From CAG-390 sp051867815 (GTDB lineage Bacteria; Bacillota; Clostridia; Oscillospirales; CAG-272), in assembly GCA_051867815.1 (NCBI GenBank), contig JBJDZD010000117.1:1-6265 (forward strand): DNA of 6,265 nt, in the 5' to 3' direction. The notes beneath the pieces are model-generated. The model was not told where the DNA came from and made no database searches. It saw only the letters and a list, made by a program, of their open reading frames with translations. Below are positions 1-6,265 of the stretch, in pieces. How positions within the stretch are numbered: position 1 is the stretch's first letter; each line of letters starts with the position of its first letter. A program made the position numbers and the translations under genes.

Positions 1-1151
1 ACTCTTTCGGGCTTGACGGTGAGGTTACTCTCTCTGCGTACGCGGACGGCTCCGAGACCGCGTTCTTTGAAACCTCTCTTGCCCTCCGTTCGGGCTTAGC
101 CACGGAGTTCGAGATAAAAGAGGAGCTTAAGTCCTTCACCTCGCTCCGTCTTTCGCTCGACACAAACGATGGCATCTCTCTTGACGACGAGTACGTGATT
201 TACGACGTAAAGAGTGAGGAGATATACAGCATTCTGATCGTCTCCGAACGCCCCTTCTTCCTGCAGACCGTGCTTGAATCGGTCGGGCATAAGAAGGTCA
301 CCGTTATTGACCCCGACGATTATTCCGCTTCTTCTCGCGGTTACGGCCTTTACATCTTTGACTGCTGTGCCCCCAAAACTCTTCCCACGGACGGCGCCGT
401 ATGGTTTCTCGATCCCCCCGGAAGCATTCCGGAATCCGGCTTCAGCGTTCAGGGCGAGGTCGTCCTCTCGCGTGGAGATCTTATTGAAAAGTCAAATTCC
501 ACGTCTTCAAGCGCCGTTACGATGCTTCGGGACGTTTCGGGCGACGAGATATACGTTGCCGAATATGTAAAATGCAGTCTTTACCGCAATTTCACCACGC
601 TTTTCTCCTATAAGGGAAATCCCGTGATATTTGCCGGAAGCAATATGGCAGGTCACCGCGAGGTGGTTTTTGCCTTCGACTTGCACACCTCAAATCTTCC
701 CATGCTGGTGGATTTCGTCGTGCTTATGGATAATCTCATGACGTTCTCGTTTCCCGATGTCGTCGAAAATACCGATCTGTATGCCGGAGACAGCGCGGAT
801 ATCAACGTTATTGCAAACTGCGAGAGCATACGCGTTGACAGCCCCCTCGGCAACGTTACTTATCTCAGCACCGACCGGGCAACTGCTTCTTTGGCACTTG
901 CCGAGGTCGGAACATATACCGTGACCGTGACCGTTTCGGGCATTCCGCGAGTATACTATATCCATTCCGCGCTTCCCGAGGCGGAGCGCGACCCCGCACC
1001 CGAGGCGGCGAGCATCGCCCTCGTCGGTCAGGCAGAGGATGAAGGCTTTGACGGCACGTACGATCCGTTGATTCCGCTCTTTATCTTCCTTGTGCTGCTT
1101 TTCCTCTGTGATTGGTTGGTTTATTGCTATGAGAAATATCAGCTTCGATAA
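1..1151 (+). CDS. BatA-type membrane protein, C-terminal part (5' end outside the window)
   Basis: The frame is open from the left edge (first complete codon at 3) to TAA at 1149-1151, giving 382 residues. The GTG at 195 is not taken as the start, because the sequence before it (residues 1-64) is ordinary beta-strand-rich protein that fits the family. Residues 1-70 look like an Ig-like beta domain. Residues about 74-250 look like the glutamine-amidotransferase-like fold of BatA/vWA proteins, with family-typical stretches YGLYIFDC (114-121), a WFLDPPG turn (134-140) and FAFDLHTSNLP (223-233). Residues about 258-320 form a second beta domain. One hydrophobic helix (356-374) ends in a short basic tail, as expected for an anchor at the membrane. 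In this family the missing N-terminus normally has two membrane segments and a vWA domain; that is inference here. The role is probably in a MoxR/DUF58-linked membrane assembly or stress system. The end overlaps the next gene by 23 bp. I am confident of the family and not of the exact function. Confidence 0.85.
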   Translation, partial: SFGLDGEVTLSAYADGSETAFFETSLALRSGLATEFEIKEELKSFTSLRLSLDTNDGISLDDEYVIYDVKSEEIYSILIVSERPFFLQTVLESVGHKKVTVIDPDDYSASSRGYGLYIFDCCAPKTLPTDGAVWFLDPPGSIPESGFSVQGEVVLSRGDLIEKSNSTSSSAVTMLRDVSGDEIYVAEYVKCSLYRNFTTLFSYKGNPVIFAGSNMAGHREVVFAFDLHTSNLPMLVDFVVLMDNLMTFSFPDVVENTDLYAGDSADINVIANCESIRVDSPLGNVTYLSTDRATASLALAEVGTYTVTVTVSGIPRVYYIHSALPEAERDPAPEAASIALVGQAEDEGFDGTYDPLIPLFIFLVLLFLCDWLVYCYEKYQLR

Positions 1152-3843
1152 TCCTTGGTGGCTTCTGCTTCTGATACCGCTTGCACTCGGCGTTATCATA
1201 CCGTATGCAGTTGCCGTAAACAGGGACAACAAGAGCAAAAGCACCGTAGCATCCCTGATAATTCACATAATCATCGTGCTTTTGATCGGTCTCGGCGTTG
1301 CCGGAACCGTAATAACGAGTGTTATGACCCAAACGCAGATAATCGTCGTAGCGGATGTTTCACATTCGGCTGAACGTTCACTTGACGATATCGACGCATA
1401 TATCGCACAGATAGGTTCCGCACTTCCACGCCACTCCGCTCTCGGTGTCGTTTGCTTCGGCAAGGACTATATTCTTCACACCGAGCTTGGAGAGGAGCCG
1501 ACAAGCGTAAAGGACGCGGCTGTTGACGGCTCTGCGACGGATATCGCATCTGCTCTCGATTACGCGGCAACGCTCTTCGGCGATGACGTTCTCAAGCGTA
1601 TAGTCCTGATTACGGACGGATCGGAGACGGTCAGCGAGGATGTCTCGCGCATGGTCTCGGCGGTTGAACGCCTTGTTGCCGCGGATATCGCCATTGATGC
1701 CATTTACCTTGACAGTAATCTTCCGGCAGATGTTAAAGAGATTCAGCTGACGGGCGTTGATTACGTCGGCGCGACCTATCTCAATCACGAGACCACGGCA
1801 GATATCCTCATTCAGTCAAGCTGTGAGGTAAACGCAACTCTTTCGGTTTACCGTGACGGTGTCAAGCTTTCCGATCGCGCAGTTGTGCTTTCACAGGGCT
1901 ATAACGTAGTAAACTACGTGCTTCCCACAGCGGAAAGCGGACTCTTTGATTACGAGGTTCGCATTGCCGCAGAGGGTGACACATCGGCGTATAACAACAG
2001 CTATTCATTCTCGCAGAGGGTAAGTGACGAGCTTCGCGTCCTAATGGTCACATCCGTGCTCGGAGATATTGAAGCCGCAAGTCGCATGTTCGGCTCGTCC
2101 GCAGAGCTTGACGTTGTATTCCTCCCCGAGGATATCAGGGATTTCAATAAGGCTACGGCGCAGTATAAGGATTCCGAGAGTGTTTATATCATTCCGGACG
2201 TCAAACACGTCCCCTGCAGCGTTTCGGAGCTTTGCGTTTACGACCAATTTGTTCTTTCGAACGTTGATATCCGCGACATCAATAACGTTTCCGCCTTCGT
2301 AGGCAGCCTTGAAACGGTCGTTTCCCAATACGGCAAGAGCCTCGTAACCTTCGGTGATACCAAGATACAGAATAAAACGGATGCAACGCTTGAGAGCCTT
2401 GAGGATATGCTTCCCGTTAAATTCGGCAACAGCGCCAAGGATTCCAAGCTCTTTACCATAGTTATCGACGTTTCGCGCAGTATGTTCCAGGCATCGCGCC
2501 TCGCCGTTGCAAAGCAGGCGGCAATACACATGCTTTCGATGCTCGATGACGATGATGACGTCATAGTCGTCACTTTTGCAGGCGATATCGTGGTCGCACA
2601 GGCAACCACCAAGGCGTCCAACCGCCAAGAGATAGCCAAAGTCATCAATTCGCTCAGCCCACAGCAGGGAACGTCGATAGGCGGGGGACTTGCAAAGGCG
2701 ATCGAAATGATGCTTCAGCACGACCATGACGAAAAGCAGGTCATGTTGATAAGCGACGGCATGAATTACACCGCCGAGATCGTCAAGATCGACGGCAGAG
2801 AAATGACAGCCACGGAGGTCGCTTCGTATATGGCGGCAAACGACGTCACAGTTTCCACCATGAACCCATACAACACCGACAGCATCGGCGTTCGCATGCT
2901 CAAAAACATAGCTTCAAACGGCGGCGGCGAATATTATTACATCGCAAGCGAAAAGAGCCTTGAGGACCTGATATTCTCCGAGGTCGGAGACGATATCACC
3001 GAGTCCGTGGTCAATAAAGAGTCCGTCGTTCACATCGGCGCGGCTAAGGACGACGTCATGAAGGGCGTTCCATATCTCCCGTCGGTGCCGGGATACGTTC
3101 ACAGCAAGGCAAAGATAAGCGCAACGACTGTCCTGACGGTTGATTACACCAAGGCGAACGGAACGGTCGTCGAAGTGCCGCTTTACTCCTATTGGAAGTA
3201 CGGAAACGGCCGCGTTGCCTCGTTCACAGGCTCGATATCGGGCGAGTGGGCGGCAAATTGGCAGGGTACGGACGGTCAGACCTTCTTCTCGAATGTTGCC
3301 TCCGTCAATATTCCGCAGGAGAAAAAGGACTATCCTTATACGATGGACGTTCATTTTGACGGTATTTATTCAAATATCGAGATAACCCCTGCGGTGCTTG
3401 ACCCCTATGCCACCGTCGATGTCACGGTAACGCATCCGGACGGCAGAGAAGTGACCGAAAGGCTGACATTTGACGCCTCCCGTTACTTCTACGGCTTCAA
3501 GACCGATGCTTTGGGCGAATATGCCGTCAAAATCGTTTACACCACGGCAACCGGAGCCTTTGAGGCGGATACCGTGTTCCATATTTCCTATTCCCCGGAA
3601 TACAACAGCTTTGCAAACTTCGATGCCTCGAATCTCTATGCGGCGATAAGACATCACGGAAGCGTTCTTGAAGGCGAGGTACCCTCGCTCCGTGACGACG
3701 ATGCCGAGGTCACGACCTACCGCCTGACCTTCACCGTCCCCTTTATGATCTCGGCGATCATTCTCTACGTCATTGACATCATCGTCAGAAAAATCAAATG
3801 GGCGGACATCAAGAGCTTGTTCAAAAGCCGCGCGAAAATTTGA
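1129..3843 (+). CDS. Large membrane protein with two vWA domains and an amidotransferase-like fold (BatA-like)
   Basis: This 904-residue protein starts at ATG 1129 and ends at TGA 3841-3843. The start gives the family-typical opening MRNISFDNPWWLLLLIPLAL; in-frame TTG 1090 and GTG 1108 would only add a Cys/Phe-rich leader read through the end of the previous gene. Membrane segments lie at about 9-30 and 40-65. vWA domain 1 (about 71-196) has a complete MIDAS: D76-x-S78-x-S80, T137 and D163. A beta domain follows (about 200-300). An amidotransferase-like fold (about 302-440) leads into LEDMLPV (424-430), and vWA domain 2 (about 441-620) again has a complete MIDAS: D447-x-S449-x-S451, T515 and D543. 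Then come a segment with the family-typical YWKYGNGRVASFTG (688-701), another beta domain, and a C-terminal membrane helix (about 865-886) with a basic tail. Most of the chain should face outward. MIDAS vWA domains bind a divalent metal and a protein ligand. Partners are usually a MoxR ATPase and DUF58 protein, not seen here. No catalytic amidotransferase triad is evident. Confidence 0.93.
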   Translation: MRNISFDNPWWLLLLIPLALGVIIPYAVAVNRDNKSKSTVASLIIHIIIVLLIGLGVAGTVITSVMTQTQIIVVADVSHSAERSLDDIDAYIAQIGSALPRHSALGVVCFGKDYILHTELGEEPTSVKDAAVDGSATDIASALDYAATLFGDDVLKRIVLITDGSETVSEDVSRMVSAVERLVAADIAIDAIYLDSNLPADVKEIQLTGVDYVGATYLNHETTADILIQSSCEVNATLSVYRDGVKLSDRAVVLSQGYNVVNYVLPTAESGLFDYEVRIAAEGDTSAYNNSYSFSQRVSDELRVLMVTSVLGDIEAASRMFGSSAELDVVFLPEDIRDFNKATAQYKDSESVYIIPDVKHVPCSVSELCVYDQFVLSNVDIRDINNVSAFVGSLETVVSQYGKSLVTFGDTKIQNKTDATLESLEDMLPVKFGNSAKDSKLFTIVIDVSRSMFQASRLAVAKQAAIHMLSMLDDDDDVIVVTFAGDIVVAQATTKASNRQEIAKVINSLSPQQGTSIGGGLAKAIEMMLQHDHDEKQVMLISDGMNYTAEIVKIDGREMTATEVASYMAANDVTVSTMNPYNTDSIGVRMLKNIASNGGGEYYYIASEKSLEDLIFSEVGDDITESVVNKESVVHIGAAKDDVMKGVPYLPSVPGYVHSKAKISATTVLTVDYTKANGTVVEVPLYSYWKYGNGRVASFTGSISGEWAANWQGTDGQTFFSNVASVNIPQEKKDYPYTMDVHFDGIYSNIEITPAVLDPYATVDVTVTHPDGREVTERLTFDASRYFYGFKTDALGEYAVKIVYTTATGAFEADTVFHISYSPEYNSFANFDASNLYAAIRHHGSVLEGEVPSLRDDDAEVTTYRLTFTVPFMISAIILYVIDIIVRKIKWADIKSLFKSRAKI

Positions 3844-3848
3844 GGAGG
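3843..3848 (+). promoter_or_regulatory. Ribosome binding site of the first lipoprotein gene, overlapping the upstream stop
   Basis: AGGAGG lies 7 nt before ATG 3856, and its first A is the last base of the TGA stop of the vWA gene (3841-3843). A ribosome ending on the vWA gene would sit on this site, so coupled translation is likely. The overlap is a strong sign that the two genes share a transcript. Confidence 0.85.
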
Positions 3849-3855
3849 GGATCGC

Positions 3856-5514
3856 ATGAAAAGAATAATTTGTTTACTTCTCGCGCTCGGCACGCTCTTT
3901 GCGCTCTGCGCTTGCGGTGAGCTTGTAACTCCCGTCGGTCCCGGAGGGCAGACAGAGCCGGGTGACACCTCTTCATCCAATCCCGAGGATCTGATTAACG
4001 ATCCGAAGGCCTTTACCGTCTCGCTCCGTTATAACGGAGAGCAGTATTTTCCGCGAGAGCAGGACACCGTCATCGCCCAATGGACGGACGGCTACTCTTT
4101 CCATACTGCCGAGGTCGGTGACGACGGCTACGCACGCATCGCAGGTCTCGACGGTGACTATCAGGTAACGCTTAAAGGTCTGCAGGACGGCTTTCTCTAT
4201 AACTCCAATGCCTACGTTGCAACCAATAACGATCGCCACGTCATTATTGACGTTTACAAGCCCATAAGAACCACCGGAAACGGCGGCGGTATGTACGATT
4301 GCATCAAGATAAAAAAGACGGGCGTTTACCGCGTTGAGCTAACGAGTGCGGAACAAAAGGTGTTCTTCCAATACACGCCGGAGAAAGAGGGGACTTATTC
4401 CGTCGAGTCGTGGGTCAGCACCGCAGAGGGCATATACAACCCCAAGGTAGACGTTTACTACGGCTCCAGCGCATACAAAACGTATGCCTATACGCTCGAT
4501 AACGGCGGCGTTTGCGACGGCTATACACAGAATTTCAAGCATATAGTCGAGGTCGCGGAAGAGCAGATTGACAGCTCCGGAGGCGGCGCGGCATTCACCT
4601 TTGCCGTACATTCCGAATCCAAGGACGGTACTTACCCGGTTTATATCGACTTCGTCATTCAACTCAACGGCTCCTTTGATCTCGGCCTTGCCGATAAGGA
4701 CCTCGTCATTCCCGAGGAGGATTTCGTTCAAACTCCCGAATACAACGGCTACACCTTCAAATGGGCGGAAACGGACACTCGCGGCGTTGAAGGCAGATTC
4801 GTCTTTGACGGCTCGATGTTCAAGCTTTGGAAGAATGAGGACGGCGGCGACGGCTACTATCATCTCTATGACGAGGCAACCGGTACCTACGGTGCCATCC
4901 TCTATGCCAAGATATCATCCCCACACCGGTTCACCGAGGCGCCCTTCACCTCAATCGAGGATGCAGGCAACTCCTCCCTGACCGTTTACGGCACGCAAAA
5001 CAACAAGCTTCTCATTGAGGGGCTTGAGGATCTTTTGGTGGACCCGTTGGATTACGCGCCCAATGCTTCGGGCGGCTCTTATTTCTGCGTTCACGATTGC
5101 CCCTGCCGCGTCGGTGACGCCGATCACGCGCCCGGCATAGGCGTTTGCGGTGAATCGTGCCCGAGATGCTCACAGGACTGCCGCCATCTCCCCGATGAGA
5201 TCGTGGCGCTCTTCGATACCGACCTTACGGACGGCATCGACCCCTCGCCCGACGTTGAAAAGGTAACCATTCGCGATACTCACGGAGGACTTATCGCAGT
5301 CCCCAAATATCTTTGCGGATACGCTTCATACACGAACTCTGACGGCGTTTATGCGGTAACCGAGGAAATTCGCGACTTTTTGCAGGGCTTCAGCATAACC
5401 CAACGCTATTTTGCGGACGGTCAGGGCTGGGTGGAAAGCAATCCCACCGTCAAGGTTGATGCCAAAGAGTCCGACCAATGGCTCTTTGCCTGCGGCTATT
5501 ATGTCAAGAAATGA
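3856..5514 (+). CDS. Secreted lipoprotein with beta-rich domains and a seven-cysteine cluster, function unknown
   Basis: This 552-residue protein starts at ATG 3856, fixed by a strong ribosome binding site and a signal peptide directly after it, and ends at TGA 5512-5514. The signal peptide (1-19: Lys-Arg, then a hydrophobic core) ends at LCAC, with C20 the likely lipidated residue. A Gly/Pro/Ser-rich linker (21-50) follows. Residues about 51-136 look like a small beta-sandwich of the repetitive-ligand or carboxypeptidase-regulatory kind, with the turn GYARIAGLDGDYQVTL at 91-106. Residues about 145-270 look like a second beta domain. Residues about 295-392 include GYYHLYDEATGTYG (333-346). 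Seven cysteines (411, 415, 417, 431, 435, 438, 442) then lie within 32 residues. The C-terminus (about 486-549) seems to be another small domain ending QWLFACGYYVKK. I recognise no enzyme motif. Twelve bases separate it from the vWA gene, so it is probably co-transcribed and could be a client or partner of those proteins. It is an intact gene of unknown function. Confidence 0.92.
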   Translation: MKRIICLLLALGTLFALCACGELVTPVGPGGQTEPGDTSSSNPEDLINDPKAFTVSLRYNGEQYFPREQDTVIAQWTDGYSFHTAEVGDDGYARIAGLDGDYQVTLKGLQDGFLYNSNAYVATNNDRHVIIDVYKPIRTTGNGGGMYDCIKIKKTGVYRVELTSAEQKVFFQYTPEKEGTYSVESWVSTAEGIYNPKVDVYYGSSAYKTYAYTLDNGGVCDGYTQNFKHIVEVAEEQIDSSGGGAAFTFAVHSESKDGTYPVYIDFVIQLNGSFDLGLADKDLVIPEEDFVQTPEYNGYTFKWAETDTRGVEGRFVFDGSMFKLWKNEDGGDGYYHLYDEATGTYGAILYAKISSPHRFTEAPFTSIEDAGNSSLTVYGTQNNKLLIEGLEDLLVDPLDYAPNASGGSYFCVHDCPCRVGDADHAPGIGVCGESCPRCSQDCRHLPDEIVALFDTDLTDGIDPSPDVEKVTIRDTHGGLIAVPKYLCGYASYTNSDGVYAVTEEIRDFLQGFSITQRYFADGQGWVESNPTVKVDAKESDQWLFACGYYVKK

Positions 5515-5529
5515 CATATCATTTAACTG

Positions 5530-5548
5530 ATTTCAATTAAATTGAAAT
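5530..5548. repeat. 19-bp perfect palindrome in the intergenic spacer
   Basis: The left arm ATTTCAATT (5530-5538) and right arm AATTGAAAT (5540-5548) are exact reverse complements around a single A at 5539. As DNA this has the symmetry of a dimeric repressor site. As RNA it could fold into a 7-bp stem with a 5-nt loop (5537-5541), but with only one G-C pair. The T run after it is short and interrupted, so a terminator is less likely than an operator-like site. The palindrome is seen directly; its role is inferred. Confidence 0.6.
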
Positions 5549-5556
5549 AAATTTTT

Positions 5557-5563
5557 AAGGAGG
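5557..5563 (+). promoter_or_regulatory. Strong ribosome binding site of the repeat lipoprotein gene
   Basis: AAGGAGG is a full match to the anti-Shine-Dalgarno sequence. It lies 6 nt before ATG 5570 and 9 nt before a second ATG at 5573. Either start is possible, and they differ by only one Met. The strength of the site suggests good translation. Confidence 0.85.
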
Positions 5564-5569
5564 TCTTTT

Positions 5570-6265
5570 ATGATGAAAAGACACGTTTGTACACTCATTT
5601 GTGCTATGCTCATCGTAGCAACCGTACTTGCATTCGCAGGTTGCTCGGCGCACCAGCACACCTACACCGATGCTTGGTCGGTTGATGCCGAGAATCACTG
5701 GCACGCCGCTACCTGCACCGATGGCAACGACTGCTCCGAGGCAGTAGCATCCAAGGCAGCGCACGTTGATGCAAACTCCGATAAGATTTGCGACGTTTGC
5801 GGATACGATTACGATCACACGCACACCTACGCTGAAACCTACAGCAGCGATGCAAGTTACCATTGGTTTGCCGTAAGCTGTGGATGCACCGTTGACGGCA
5901 AGGATAAGGCAGCTCATGTTGACGCCAACAACGACGCCACATGCGACGTCTGCGGTTACAGCGACCACACCCATGAATTCAACAAGGAAGCATGGGTCGC
6001 TGACGAGAACAGCCACTGGTATGCTCCGACCTGCTCCCACAGCGTCAAGGATTCCGAAGCTGCTCACTCCTTCAATGACGTTGACCGCTGCGAAGTCTGC
6101 GGCTACGTTAAGGGCGGCAAGATCTCCGTAAGCTCCGCTGTTTCGCTCGGCGAGCACTACGCGGATCTCGTAAACGGCGGTGTAATCAGCATCGTTTCCG
6201 ATTCCAACGGTTACGTTTCCGAAAAGGCCGTTGCCTTCACCTTCGGCAAGGACAACGTCGTTTAT
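5570..6265 (+). CDS. Lipoprotein with three Cys/His-rich repeats (3' end outside the window)
   Basis: The frame is open from ATG 5570 through the right edge: 232 complete codons and no stop. A signal peptide (residues 1-24, with K3-R4 and a hydrophobic core) ends at FAGC, with C25 the likely lipidated residue, so the mature protein should be anchored outside the membrane. Three tandem repeats follow at residues 28-82, 83-132 and 133-181. Their shared pattern is HxHx[YF], an HW[HFY]A motif followed two residues later by Cys, then AAH and a closing C[DE]VCGY. The spaced His and Cys residues suggest metal binding or disulfides; neither is proven. After a GGK turn (182-184) a non-repetitive, Ser/Val/Gly-rich, probably beta-structured region begins and runs off the window. 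I know similar repeats from uncharacterised lipoproteins of gut Clostridia but no established function. The AT-rich spacer upstream leaves open whether it is part of the vWA operon. The other possible start, ATG 5573, removes one residue. Confidence 0.92.
   Translation, partial: MMKRHVCTLICAMLIVATVLAFAGCSAHQHTYTDAWSVDAENHWHAATCTDGNDCSEAVASKAAHVDANSDKICDVCGYDYDHTHTYAETYSSDASYHWFAVSCGCTVDGKDKAAHVDANNDATCDVCGYSDHTHEFNKEAWVADENSHWYAPTCSHSVKDSEAAHSFNDVDRCEVCGYVKGGKISVSSAVSLGEHYADLVNGGVISIVSDSNGYVSEKAVAFTFGKDNVVY
5651..5815 (+). repeat. Cys/His repeat 1 of the lipoprotein
   Basis: This 55-residue unit (residues 28-82) starts HQHTY and ends CDVCGYDYD. It contains HWHAATC at 43-49, AAH at 63-65 and the pair C74/C77. 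It is five to six residues longer than the other two units because of an extra stretch with an additional Cys (C55) between the HW motif and AAH. Confidence 0.85.
5816..5965 (+). repeat. Cys/His repeat 2 of the lipoprotein
   Basis: This 50-residue unit (residues 83-132) starts HTHTY. It contains HWFAVSCGC at 98-106, AAH at 114-116, and closes with C125/C128 in CDVCGY. Its AAHVDAN stretch is identical in protein to that of repeat 1 (63-69) but uses several different synonymous codons. Confidence 0.85.
5966..6112 (+). repeat. Cys/His repeat 3 of the lipoprotein
   Basis: This 49-residue unit (residues 133-181) starts HTHEF. It contains HWYAPTC at 149-155, AAH at 164-166 and closes with C174/C177 in CEVCGY. 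It is the most diverged unit, and the repeat pattern stops after it. Confidence 0.85.

Larger units (their letters stand above)
5515..5569 (+). promoter_or_regulatory. AT-rich spacer between the two lipoprotein genes
   Basis: This 55-bp gap is the only true non-coding stretch longer than the 12-bp gap at 3844-3855. It is much richer in A and T than the genes around it. It contains a 19-bp palindrome (5530-5548), a short T run (5552-5556) and the ribosome binding site of the next gene. It may hold a promoter or operator for the downstream lipoprotein, but I see no convincing paired -35 and -10 boxes: TTGAAA at 5542-5547 resembles a -35 box but has no matching -10 at normal spacing. Confidence 0.45.

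Noticed and set aside
1090..1128. TTG 1090 or GTG 1108 as the start of the second vWA protein
   Set aside because: The added leader is out-of-frame reading of the first gene's membrane helix, and ATG 1129 gives the family-typical NPWWLLLL opening.
195..1151. GTG 195 as the true start of the first protein
   Set aside because: The frame is open to the left edge, the residues before it fit the beta domain of the family, and there is no ribosome binding site or signal sequence at 195.
2533..2562. Asp-rich run in the second vWA domain (residues 471-477) as a special motif
   Set aside because: It sits where vWA domains normally have an acidic turn before the VxxVTFA strand, so it is ordinary for the fold.
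2041..2727. 228-codon open frame on the minus strand
   Set aside because: It lies wholly opposite the vWA gene, reads as a compositional shadow, and has no recognisable domain.
4339..4863. 174-codon open frame on the minus strand
   Set aside because: It lies opposite the first lipoprotein gene and shows no domain; it is explained by the codon use of the plus-strand gene.
5530..5556. Intrinsic terminator after the first lipoprotein gene
   Set aside because: The stem has only one G-C pair in seven, and the T run is five bases and separated from the stem by AAA, so termination would be weak at best.
5651..6112. CRISPR array or DNA-level tandem repeat
   Set aside because: The periodicity is at protein level, in frame with a lipoprotein; the DNA units differ in sequence and length, with no constant repeat and spacer pattern.
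5555..6157. 200-codon open frame on the minus strand
   Set aside because: It is the complement of the Cys/His repeats, with a Val/Ala/Gly-rich composition that follows from their codons. The plus strand has a strong ribosome binding site, lipoprotein signal and repeat pattern.

Overview
The window reads as a single plus-strand gene cluster with four protein genes, the outer two cut by the window edges. Coding density is about 99 percent. The organism is probably a Gram-positive-type bacterium of the Clostridia, most likely from a gut-like or metagenomic source. The basis is indirect: strong AGGAGG ribosome binding sites, roughly even GC content with AT-rich spacers, short lipoprotein signals of the MKRIICLLLAL...CACG type, and Cys/His repeat lipoproteins that I associate with that group. 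No phylogenetic marker gene is present, so this is inference.

Layout. Positions 1-1151 hold the C-terminal 382 residues of a BatA-type membrane protein; its N-terminal part, expected to carry membrane segments and a von Willebrand factor A (vWA) domain, lies upstream. Positions 1129-3843 hold a second, larger protein of the same broad family. It has two N-terminal membrane segments, two vWA domains each with a complete metal-ion-dependent adhesion site (MIDAS), a glutamine-amidotransferase-like fold interrupted by the second vWA domain, beta-rich regions and a C-terminal membrane segment. Its start lies 23 bp inside the first gene and has no visible Shine-Dalgarno sequence, so translation is probably coupled. 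Positions 3856-5514 encode a 552-residue lipoprotein whose ribosome binding site overlaps the previous stop codon. It has beta-rich domains and a dense seven-cysteine cluster. After a 55-bp AT-rich spacer with a near-perfect 19-bp palindrome, positions 5570-6265 encode the first 232 residues of another lipoprotein, with three Cys/His-rich repeats of about 50 residues.

How they may work together. Paired BatA-type vWA membrane proteins usually sit downstream of a MoxR-type AAA+ ATPase and a DUF58 protein, and are thought to form a membrane-associated chaperone or assembly system. Neither partner is in the window. The first three genes are packed as an operon, so the first lipoprotein is a candidate client or extracytoplasmic partner of the vWA proteins. 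The second lipoprotein may belong to the same transcript or have its own control in the spacer. No RNA genes, CRISPR arrays, insertion sequences or convincing intrinsic terminators were seen.
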